From Sphagnum magellanicum (taxonomy: Eukaryota; Streptophyta; Sphagnopsida; Sphagnales; Sphagnaceae), in NCBI GenBank assembly GCA_021904315.1, contig CM038907.1, positions 26,605,223-26,669,222 on the forward strand: a stretch of 64,000 nucleotides of DNA, written 5' to 3'. The translations under genes were made by a program, and so were the position numbers. This document shows positions 37,550 to 47,939 of the stretch, in pieces. Positions within the stretch are counted from its first letter, which is position 1; each line of letters starts with the position of its first letter. The notes below the pieces were generated by a model, which made no database searches, was not told the DNA's origin, and saw only the letters and a list, made by a program, of their open reading frames with translations.

Positions 37550-38444
37550 TGACGCACCCCCAAGCTCCCTGATAGATTCAACTGCGAATCCAAGGTGAAA
37601 ACAATGGAAGGATGAAAAGTTGGAGTACACTCCTTGGCTCATAGCACTTCGGGGGTAGAGGGATGTGTTGGAGCTTTGGGATGGGGATTAGGACAAATGA
37701 CAAGCATGTTAATTATTCACATGGACCTGCACAAACCAAACAACAAGTTAGTTAGTGCATAGTTGGAACATTTTTGGTGCATGGACGAGCCATGGACAAA
37801 CACAAACTCACAAGACTCACCATGGCCTAGATTTGGGGGTAGCCATCACCTTCCCCCTTATAGTATTCTTTGGGCCTGGCCACGGGGCTAACACACAAAT
37901 GTCATTTTGGGAGTCTCGAAATTCATGAATTTGGGATTTCCGTAACTTTGGAGGCCCATAACTTTGTGTGTAAACCTTTGATTGAGATGAGGTCTATAAA
38001 AAAATTGTAGCTTTCGTTGAGAGCTTTCCAACAATATGTGGTACGCCACCTGCATGTAAGGAAATCAAGGCGATTCCTGATTTTTAGTGGGGAGTCAAAT
38101 TGGCAAATTGAGTCCCAACTTTTCTTTTGGCCATAACCTATGTTTTAAGTACCCAAATGGATCATGCGATCCCATTGTAGATATTTAATTTTCAATAGCT
38201 TTCCAATGGTATAAGGAGTTATTTACTCCAATGAATTTTGACCCCAACAATTATAATCTAAAGATTCGGGAGTCCATTAGGACTCTAACTCCCAAAGTGG
38301 GAGCCCATTTGGGAATGTGTGGGTTCATTCCCTCACACTTTCCTACATTCATGAGAGCATGAAATGTGACTTTCGAGCTTCACTCTTGGCCTACATTTTT
38401 GGAAGCCCTTGTGTTGGTCACGAGCTCAAGGCTAGGGTGTGACA
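37550..38444 (+). mobile_element. Solo LTR (LTR-retrotransposon fossil), 895 bp, with 5-bp target duplication
   Basis: Begins TGACGCACCC and ends GGGTGTGACA. ACCAT precedes it (37,545-37,549) and follows it (38,445-38,449): a perfect 5-bp target duplication. It matches the LTR at 8,177-9,045 along its length, with divergence of very roughly 20 percent. No internal region is present. The two copies are clearly old and independent insertions. Confidence 0.88.
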
Positions 38445-38449
38445 ACCAT

Positions 38450-40190
38450 CATTAGATTATAGTTGTAAACTAGAACCAATAACATTAAAAAACCCACTTG
38501 AAAATGTTAATTCAACTTTTGTTTCATTAGAAATCAAAGGAAGATGACCATCACAAAGGTTAAGATGATCACTAGAACCAATATCACAAAAAAAACCACT
38601 TGCATTGCCCATTTCAAAGTTTGTTTCACCATAAATGATAGGAAGATGAGGATCTTATGGTCAAAATGACCATTAAAATCAAGATCACCAATTGAAGATT
38701 ACCTATATTGCCCATTTTAAAGGTTGTTTTATTAGAAATCAAAGGAAGATTACCAAAAAAGTTAAGTTTGAATATGTACATAATTTGATTGTACAAAAAT
38801 GTCAATTTTAAAAAGCATTTACCTTGAGCAAATCATCTATTTGAAAGTAACATTTCAAGCATTCTACTTCAAATTGTGAACATGCTTTAAGAAGACATCT
38901 TGGAAGTCCTTGAGCTTGAATTGTTTGGTAGTAAAATGCCTTTACGATTTTCATAATCTTGAGTGCATTCTAGGCCATTGCATCATGCACAACCTTGTAT
39001 TAAGATTTGTTTACTTGGCAAAAACACCACATCATCAAAGGGTGCATGGGCAAATAAGCAACAATTTGCTTAATGATGAAGGCGTTTATGAAAATAAGGA
39101 TTAGATGCACTAGAAAAAAATCGTTTTTCGTGACTTGTTTTATGCAACTATGAAATGTCGTATGCAACTATTTTTGAGTTGCATGAATAATGTGTAATTG
39201 CAAAAGATAATTTTTTCTGCTAGTGATGGCCCCATGTTCTTCCATAAAATTTTATGTTTTATGAGTGTTAGGGGTAGAAGGCCTTTCAAGTTATGGTTTT
39301 ACTAGAGATTTTTGGCTATGGATTTTAGGTTTTGCAATAGAAGATTCCTCAAATTCTAACGTGGTTGGAGGAAGACTTCCAAATTTTTTTAGAGGTTTTA
39401 CAAGCCATGAAGCTATTAAGGTTTTTAGCAAACACATGATGTGACCACAATGAGAGGAGGAGACATTGCCAAAAGGTGAGTTCATCGATACTAGAATCAT
39501 AAAACATGTCTTTTTTTTCACTTGAGGTGGTGGATATGAACACCAATTCTTGGATTATGAGCTAAAGCTCCCCTCATAAAACTAGTTGTTGGAAAAGTGT
39601 TGCTTGAGGTTTTGAATTGCATTACAAAAAGTTTCCTCCCCGTGACACAAAAGATTGATGTTGACTATGAATTTTTGGTTTTAGAGGGGCAACCTTCTTT
39701 CCAAGATCGATTCTCTTGTAGTAGCTTGACTCCCTCCACTCCAAGTGGCACACAACTCCACTTGTTTGTGTTCACAAAACTTGCAAGGCTCCATGGTAGA
39801 TGGATCTCCCAATGTGCTGACTACTTGAGGAACAAGTGCTAACAAAGTTGGAAAACTACATTCCAAACACTCACAATGCTTGGAAGCAAGGGGAAAAAAA
39901 CAAGCTTAGATCTTCACATCTGTGAGCTTCACAAGGTGACAAGCTTCACATGCGTGAGGTTGCGATAGGCATCAACTTGCCATGAAATTGGATTTCTGAC
40001 AAGTCCTGGGGGAAATTCGAATTGCAATCCTCATTGGGGTGTGGTGTATTTTTCTTTGCCAAATTGGGAATGGACATTATGACCGGTGAATTGGGCAAGG
40101 ACCAGACCAAAAGCCTGCATTTGCCTGACATTACAAAAAAAACTCTAATAGATTGGGCACATCAGCCACAAAGGTCTAACACAGTGTCGA
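38450..40190. other. Spacer with a CACTA MITE and short unassigned frames
   Basis: Apart from the MITE at 39,108-39,225 nothing is recognised. The phrases AAATCAAAGGAAGAT and AAGATGACCATCA recur between 38,530 and 38,760. A 64-codon plus frame at 38,910-39,104 is unassigned. Confidence 0.4.
39108..39225. mobile_element. CACTA-type MITE, 118 bp, ATG target duplication
   Basis: Left end CACTAGAAAAAAATCG, right end ATTTTTTCTGCTAGTG, flanked by ATG on both sides (39,105-39,107 and 39,226-39,228). CACTAG...CTAGTG ends with a 3-bp duplication define the CACTA (En/Spm) superfamily. The interior contains a repeated TATGCAACTAT. Confidence 0.85.
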
Positions 40191-40830
40191 GCACAGGGGT
40201 CCCTGTAGCTATGTACAGTGATGTAACTGGTAACCACCCATGAAAGAAAATAGCACATCCTTGTAAGGAACAGTGCACTACAATGGATCACAATCAATTG
40301 CTTAAAAAGATAGGCTACGTACTGTGCTGCATAATAGCATTTGCATTTATTTTTCACTTTTCACTGAAAGCATCAAAGCGTTGTACTTTTTCAGCCCATC
40401 TTCTCATGGGAAGTATGATACATTTTGGGTATGATGCAACAGTGCTCAGCATGCAGGTAAAATTTGTTTACCGTCACATAGCTCCTCTCATGACACAAAA
40501 TAACACATTCTTGAGAGGAACAGTGCACTACAATGGATCACAACAATCAACACCTTTACAACATTATAGGCTTTTGTACTTATGTCTGGACCCACTTTTC
40601 ACCGACCCCATCAACATGTTTTACTTGCTCATCTGTTCTCCTTACATTTTTTGGGGCTAACTGTAGCTACAGGTACATAGCCACCATGAAAGAAAACAAT
40701 GCATTCATGAAAGTAGTAACAGTGCACTACAAGAATGGATCACACAGTCAAGGACTCAAAAAGTCTAGCCTACCTAAGTGTTGCATTATGGTAGCTTTTC
40801 ACACTGAGTTACCATCCTGAATTCCAAAAC
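40190..40830 (+). repeat. Three-copy imperfect tandem repeat, ~200-250 bp units
   Basis: Each unit carries TGTAGCTA...TACA-like sequence, then CATGAAAGAAAA or CATGACACAAAA, then AACAGTGCACTACAATGGAT (at about 40,269, 40,519 and, with three extra bases, 40,718). Units are diverged and of unequal length. Open frames across them have no recognisable family. Confidence 0.7.
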
Positions 40831-42529
40831 CATAGAGTGACCTAACATACTTATAGTCTACTGTTGGAATTCTGAACTATTCAAATTGGGGCTGCCAGAT
40901 CTCATTTTTTGTTATTTCAAGAAGATCTACCAATTATCAGTGGTAGGTACATCACTTGTTCTCAAGAGCTTCACTTCCCTAAGTTTCAAAAAGTAGATGC
41001 TGCACTGTACACACTGCTATTTTGCCAAAAGGGTCAGGGGCCAAAAATACAGTATGAAGGTCTACAGGTTTCACTTGCTTGCTCAAGTTTAGGGACATTG
41101 ACCAAGTTATCTAACACCCCTTCAGAAGCTGAATCCTTTTTAAGGATCATGATCTTGCCTACAATCATAAAATTAGCACAATGATATGCGTTTCAAGTAT
41201 TTTACTATAGTAGGCTCAGCTGCAAGTTTTTGCCCCTCCTTTATGTATAAACTATGTACTTTTTTTCTTTTTTTTTCTCCCCCTCAACACTCTTGAAATA
41301 AAGCAATATGAACTATGGTAGTCTTGAGGATGAGGTTTAAAAAGTGGTTCCCCCATTCGTCCAGTGAGTCCAACTCATGGCCTCTTTGCAAAAGGATTTG
41401 GGTTCAAAAGAAGAATGTCTGGAACTCTGTCAATAACCAAGGTTGTCACAACTGTGAATGACCAGGGTTGACAATCTAGGGTCATGTGTAAGGTGCCATA
41501 ATAAGGCATTGAATCCATGAGCCTTTGCAACGTTGTCATGAATCCTAACCATTAAATAATAAAGTACCACAACCAGACACCATAACCGCCGGTTAGGCTA
41601 TTGGATTGATGCTAGGTGTGGTTTTAAACATCCTTGATTGTGGGACATAAAAGAAATGACTCTGCTTTCATATAGTGAAATGTTATGGTGGCCATGAGAA
41701 TCAACCCAAGTACACCGCAATTTTGATTATAGCTGAAATGGAAGTGGCTAAAACCTTTCTCCTAATTATTTCCCCTTTTTTGATAAAGGATTCAGTATAT
41801 GGTTGGATGGGTGGCCTTCTTAGTTGACCCATGAAAGAATTCTGGCCAACTTGAAGTACTTCATGGCAAAGTTTATCTGAGATTTGGCATTTACACCTAA
41901 GTGAAGTCATGACCGACCAATTTGAGTCTGGTTAGCCAAATGAAGTTGATAATCCAAATTCCTACCTTCTTTAAACACAAGAAAAATGTTTTGTCCAATG
42001 TCCAAGACTAAACGCAAAGATTGAAAGTTTTAAAGATTTTATATGTAGAAAATGAGAAGCGTATGGATGTGACTGCTAACATTCATCCTTGAAGAGATAA
42101 TGATAGTTGAAGACACCAAAGTGAGGGTTGTAAAGTGCATTGAATGACAATACTAATTGATGCATTGATGCTTCAGTTACCAGTATTATGGGGAGCTGTT
42201 GATTGAAGTTGATCAATGCCGGATCCAAGTGTAAAAATTTCATAATGTGTGCCAATAATGAATCCAACATCGATTGATACAACAAATACATGTTTGTGTT
42301 CATTACATTCCCATAGCATGCAATTGAACAATTGGCCAACATCCATGATGGAACCAATAACTTGGATGTGTCAAAAGTTCTGAAATCTAAGGATTGAGAC
42401 TCCAGTTAGAATAACTGAGTGGTTATTAGAATTTATCTAAATGGTGCATTTGTTTTCCCCATTTCACCATTAGCTATATCATATTCACAAATACCCATCT
42501 CCAATACAATTACAAGGTCAAGGTAAACC
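40831..42529. other. Spacer
   Basis: No gene is recognised. Composition is less AT-rich than the 9.9-16.4 kb spacer. Confidence 0.4.
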
Positions 42530-42885
42530 ACTGTAGTACCTGAACAATTTCGGCATAAATTAAATTATTTTTCGTTTTGCTGAATTTTTGAAAAATTATT
42601 TATTATTTGTGCCAAGATTTTAAAAAAATCAAAAGTTCAACTGTCAGGTTTCAGCCGTGGACTGTCAAGTACAGAGACTTAACATGGAGTTAATCTAGAC
42701 ACATTAGAAGAGATAATCTAGACATATTAGACTGTTCCATGAACTTAAAAAAGAAGTGTTTATTATTTTTTATAAGCGTTACCTGCCAAAAATTTCAGAA
42801 TTAAAAAACCAACTGCTGAAGTTAAGATTTTAAATTTAATTAATTATTTGACAGTTTGTTGCCGAAATTGTTCAGATACTACCGT
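42530..42885. mobile_element. MITE, ~355 bp, 25-bp inverted ends
   Basis: Left end GTAGTACCTGAACAATTTCG (continuing GCA) and right end TGCCGAAATTGTTCAGATAC (continuing TAC) are inverted copies with one or two mismatches in 23 bp. The interior is non-coding and contains a repeated TAATCTAGACA. Superfamily not determined. Confidence 0.8.
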
Positions 42886-43679
42886 AATCATCTAAAGCGA
42901 TTATCAAAACTTAGCTCGTATTATGAGTTTTAAAAGGCAACAATTGGACTTGGTACCTATATGGTAGTTAGGAAAAACCCACATTAAAAGTGCCACAATC
43001 CTAGAAACCCTTAAGCCCTGTGTTGTAGTACAATATTGAGACTGGAGATCCTTCCCGCATACACATGGCGCCCTCTATATAATCTATTTATAAGACCCTA
43101 TGTGTTTAGGGCCTTAGGCATAAAGAGATGAAATTTAAAATTAAGTTGGCTTCAACATTAGCCCTTTTTCAAAGGATATTTTCTGAACACAAATTAATAA
43201 AGTAATTCTCCCCACCAAAATACCACCCCCCACCAGCCTTTTTTTCTTCTTTGGAATTTTTTTGTTGCAAACTTAATTTTTTTTGAAAAACTATTTTTTA
43301 TTTTTAAATCATAAAAAATTGCCACATTTCTAGATATTGTTCAAGAAGGTAGCAAAAAATACATAATGATGCTCAATTTTTTTTTCATATTTCAATAATA
43401 GCCAAATTTGGCTAGATCAGCTTATAGATGATTGCCACCTCAGCAACATCACAAAGTTGAAAAAAAACACAGGCCCTACAATCCCTCCAAAGCCTAAAGA
43501 AGAGCTTCCAAAAGCAGGGCAAAGTGTTTTTTGGCGAGAAAAAGAAGAAAAGAAAAGGAAAAAAAGGGAGTAATAGTAAATACAAACAAAGTTTGGCCAT
43601 TTTTCAATGGTGAAGATTAGTGGGAATGTAACCATGGTTAAAATAGAAAACAACCTAGGTTTACAAAGTGCGGTTAAGG

Positions 43680-44230
43680 GGGGTGGCCGGAAGACGAGAA
43701 AGGCGAAGCTCCCGGCTATGCCGGCAATCACCGCTTCCGCGCCTGCCACCATGAAGCTCGAGGTACATGGAACTGCCTGAAGCCAACGGCCGCACCAGCA
43801 CCTCCTCTTCCGTTCCCTTGTGAGCCTCTTAACTTCCGCTCTGTATTTCTGTTTTCTTTCTTTTTTTTCTATGAAGTATTTGTTGCAGGCGAGGACAGAA
43901 AGAGGAGAGACAGTCCAGATCGAGGTCCGTTGGTCTGTCTGTTGCGAGAATCTCAAGTAGATCGGGCGTGCGAGGTTCTTTTTGTGTCGTGCCCGTACTG
44001 CTCTGCCATTTCTTTTTTGAGGAGAAAAAAGGAACCGGGAATGAGCTTTTCTTGTCGGCTGGGAGCGGCGAACCTGAATTTGTGGTTCAAAAACATTGCA
44101 AAAACACGGGTGCCAGCAGCGTAGGGGGCATGGCGACCACAGTAGCAGCAGCAATCAGAGGTTCGCGAAGATTTTCTTGTTGTTGCAGGCTTCGCTTTCT
44201 CGCAGGTACGGAATCTCAAGAAATAAATTC
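43680..44230 (+). promoter_or_regulatory. GC-rich island: likely promoter and 5' leader of the IAA33-like gene
   Basis: GC and CpG content rise sharply compared with both sides, typical of a plant promoter/first-exon region. An ATG at about 44,130 opens a frame that begins MATTVAAAIRGSRR and runs to a good donor, GCAG|GTACGG, near 44,214. This could be a small first exon or an upstream open frame in the leader of the Aux/IAA gene. A 245-codon minus-strand frame across the same DNA (43,417-44,154) has arginine- and cysteine-rich composition and is most likely a by-product of GC content. Confidence 0.45.
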
Positions 44231-44689
44231 CAGAACTTGAGAGAGCTCTAATTGGCATGATGTATTTCCTCACGCTTTTGTTTGCGATTTCACTTTCACT
44301 TTTTGTTTCTGGATGGAAACGAATTAATCATGCGGCGACGTTTTTCTCCTTCCGAGACGGAGACGAATCAGGGCTAATCAGTTAGGGCAGTGGCCAGCCA
44401 GTTCTACTTGTTCATGTGCAATTCTGTTTCCAAGTTCAAAGAAGAAAGTGCGAAAAGATTAGAAAGAGAATAGGGAGAAGAACTGCGGCGTTTCTGCCGA
44501 CAGATGTGATACATCCTCTCTTTGCAGCCTTTTGCTGCTCCGTGAGAGATCTGGAGAAATGACCTTAGCAGGAGGGAATGAGGTCACGAAAATATTCTAC
44601 CGAGGTCTTGGAAGCTGCGAAGCTCTCACTCTGTGGACGATTGTTTGGCACTTTGAGCCCTGTTTGTAGCTGGATTGATGGTTCTAGGT

Positions 44690-44790
44690 CTCATTTACCA
44701 TGTACCAAGCAGGGATTTGAACACATGGTGATCTTGACCTGACAGAGAGCCCAATCTTTGGCTCAATGCTGCCCTGAAAAAACAAGTTGT
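44690..44790 (-). repeat. tRNA-like SINE remnant in the leader region of the IAA33-like gene
   Basis: Read on minus: TGAGCCAAAGATTGGGCTC (A-box region), then GGTCAAGATCACCATG and GTGTTCAAATCCCTGC (B-box region), about 50 nt apart as in tRNA-derived SINEs. The tail and target duplications were not found. Confidence 0.4.
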
Positions 44791-45251
44791 AAGGGAAGGC
44801 ACACATTCCTTGATCTGTCTGCATCAAAGGAAGAGTTTTGGTCAGCTTTCGAAAGACCTGGAGCTTAGAATGCACCTGCCACAAATTGTACCTACATTGG
44901 GGTAGAGTTTTGTAACTAGGTAGATTTGATTAAGTCTGCCAGAGTCTTTGGTTCAGATGATTCCCTGGCAAGTACATGGAGAGAGAGGATCTTGGTTTGG
45001 GACAAGGAATTGTGTTTGGTATTTAGCTGTCTTGTGGTGTTCCAGAAGTGTCTGTGTGTACTGATATGCTGCCGAATTGGCCAGGTAAAGTGTGATATGT
45101 GAAGGGGGAAAAAGAAGAGAGTCTACCTCTTGTTTCAAGGAGCTCCTCAGCTCTAGAAAAATTCAGGATGTTGAGGACATCCAGGGTTACTTGACCCAAA
45201 AAACATATTGGAGATTGGAAGCCAGTGTGTGGGCAATGCTCTGTTGCAACT

Positions 45252-47939
45252 ATGATGGCTGTGTGTGGGGCTTCATCAGTTCTCAGCCAATCCTCCTTTC
45301 AATATGAATGTATGGAACTGTGCCCTGGTGCATCTCCTGGGGGTTTGCAAACCAGTCTTTTGTGTTGGGGCATCACTAGGTTGGAAAGTGAGGCATCATC
45401 TTGTCTGTCAGCAACCATGGGCAATACGACTGATACTGAGGATTCTGGGGCATCACAGCCACCAGATTGGAATACAGGAGGTGGACAGCAGATGGAAGCT
45501 ACTCACGCTTCACAACTTGAACCTTTAAAGACTGCAGTACCTAGTTCAAATGATGCACAAGAACTAGGAGGTGTGAGCCAAGGGCAAGTAGATAAATGTG
45601 ATAGAGGCAATGAGGTGCAGGATGCCTCCACCCTCCAACTAGTCAGTATAATGAAGGAAGAGGCATCGGAATGTACATCTCAGGTTCAGGTGAAGCAGGA
45701 GGACTCCACAGGGGCTAGTAACGAAGATGGAATTATCAGTCCACCAAGAAAGCGGCTGCGTGTTGAAAGCCCCTCAGGTTGTACCTTGCAGGGAAGGTTG
45801 ATGAGTCAGGAAGTTGAGGTATCTCCTCACCAGCATTCATCACCCAAGACAAGCAATGTAGGGGCTAGACATGACATTTCAGGTAGGTTGAAGGAATCAG
45901 CTCCAAGCTCAAGCAGTCATTCAGGTGAGCAGGTGAGCAAGGGAGGGCAACATCTATGGTGGCTGATGCCCAGGAGCTCACCTGTCCAGCAGTTTCCAGA
46001 GCAGTCACAGTTAATGCTGAAGAACATGCAAGATAGGGATGGTATGGGAGATCTGTCCTTTGAGGGAAGAGGACAAAGAAGCACTTCAAAAGAAAATGAA
46101 TATTTATTTAAATCACCCACTTACAATCCATACATGCTGAATACATTGGATAGCAAGCAAGGGATAATGGGTTCACATACGATTTATTCCTCTCGTGTCA
46201 CAGCAGAACCAAATTCATCAGAGCACCCATTTCTGTCACTCCAAGATTCAACATCTCCTAGGCTTGGGGGCAGTAACATGGTTGCCAATGTGGAAGATCC
46301 ATCAAGGGCGGCCAATTTGTTCTTCGACAAAAGAGTTGCTGGAGGGCCTAAACCCAGCAATAATTCAGCCCAGGAAGCAGGTGATGCATTAGGAGTCAAT
46401 GATAGTGGGCATTTAGAAAGGTGTCTCTCAATCCCTGAAGCTGCTCAACACACTGGATTGGAGAACACAAGTGGTGAGACAAAAGGCACATCTGGCTTGC
46501 ATCTGCCCATCAGCAATTTACATGGAAATGCCAACACAAACTTTTATGCCTGCATCCGAGGAGCTATGCCTTTGGAATTAAGTGCTACCCAGGTGTTTCC
46601 ATCTGGTGAATTCTCTCAAGCAGGAGGTCTTCTTCCGAATTTCACTCAGGATCCTCCTAGTTTTGGTCTTTCAACAGCAGGACTCTCAAGCATTGGACAC
46701 CCACCTGCTGGGCAGGCTACACAATTGTTGGAAAGAAACATTCAACAAATTAGCAAGGAGATGACAGCAAGCAGTCTGCAGGCAAATGCACTGTCGAGCT
46801 TTGCTGTTCCAACTTTCAGGAGCTCATTGCAAACAACAGATGGCTTACATGTGAATGGACCTGACTTGAGCTCTTTAGAGTTTTTGCAGAGGTCTGCAGA
46901 TCATTATTCTAGGCATGTGCTTCCTCAGGGTTTAGGCAATAATGTTTCAAATTTTCAGTTCTCAAGTGTACCCTCTACACTACCTTATGGATTGCTCCCT
47001 ACTGAGTTGAATCTGTCACTCCCAGTGCTAGGAAGCCAGGAAACAGTGCGGTCTCATTCTGCCCCCTCTTGGCAAGAGTTTCGGATTCCAACACAAGGCT
47101 CTTACTGTCCTGTGAACCGAGCCCAGAAGCCAGAGGATGGCTTTGGGAGACACATTGGAGATCTTGCTGGAAACCATGAACTTCCTAGATCCCTACAACT
47201 TGATTTATCATTTCCTGCTCGGGCAGTGTCTCCATCAGTAACTGCAGTGATGGAAGGTCGTTCAATTGGTCAAAGAGTCTGCCTTAATGATTACAATTCA
47301 TATGAAATCTTTTCCCAGGCCATGCGGAAGACATTTCAGGATTGCATCCCAGAAGAGGATCTGGTTATGACAGGGCAAGAAATACATCTGGGGAATGCTA
47401 TTCCAGGATATGTAATTGCTTATGAAGATGATGAGGGAGACCTCCTTCTTGCTGGTGATTTGGTTTGGAGGTAAGGTGCCTGCATAGTGTCCCTTTGGGT
47501 AATGATGATGCACGGGTCTGACTGAAGCATTCCTGCTTCAGTAATTTTTGAAAGGTTGGAAGTGGGATACAAGTGTAATTGAGCTGTGAATATTTAGGAG
47601 GTTGTTCCTGGAGTTTGTTGTCTGCAGCTGTTTAGGATAAATGATGCTTGCCAGGGAGGGGTAGGGATGCCCAATAGTTATGTATCAGATCCCACAGAAC
47701 CCTTAGAAGTCTTCGAAGTAGCAGAAATGTGATGTGTTGGTGAGTGGAATAATGGCTTGAATACTTATGTATATTTATCTTGCTCTTAATCTGTGAACAG
47801 GGAGTTTGTGCGAGCAGCAAAACGGATCCGGATTGTGTCAGCTGTCAAGAGTTCCTGTCCAAATGTTCCTAAAGGTGCATCAAGACTTGTATTCATTAAC
47901 CAACATCATCTGGCATTTCCATTCATGCACTCTTCGTGA
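45252..47939 (+). CDS. IAA33-like non-canonical Aux/IAA protein
   Basis: Exons 45,252-47,470 and 47,801-47,939 join in frame (GTAAGG donor, AACAG acceptor, an AG|G codon split) to give about 785 aa. The C-terminal ~110 residues form a PB1 domain (Aux/IAA domains III-IV): VMEGRSIGQRVCL, LGNAIPGYVIAYEDDEGD, LLLAGDLVW and, in exon 2, EFVRAAKRIRIV. The NAIPG and AYED..DLLLAGD wording is that of Arabidopsis IAA33 (family knowledge). There is no B3 domain, and no GWPPV degron for TIR1/AFB binding. The N-terminal ~660 residues look disordered (Ser, Gln and Gly rich). They hold a basic nuclear-localisation motif PPRKRLRV (164-171) and two EAR-like LxLxL motifs: LNLSL (586-590) and LQLDL (648-652). 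Expected role: a nuclear, auxin-insensitive repressor binding ARF/IAA PB1 domains and TOPLESS. Translation may instead start at 45,417 (ACCATGG context). The 3' end may be spliced further, at 47,874 to 48,076-48,128. Confidence 0.88.

Noticed and set aside
43417-44154. A 245-codon minus-strand open frame
   Set aside because: It overlaps the GC-rich leader of the IAA33-like gene, has Arg/Cys-rich composition and shows no domain. Most likely an artefact of GC content.
45225-45251. Start of the IAA33-like ORF at 45,225
   Set aside because: That codon is GTG. The first in-frame ATG is at 45,252, with a better-context ATG at 45,417.
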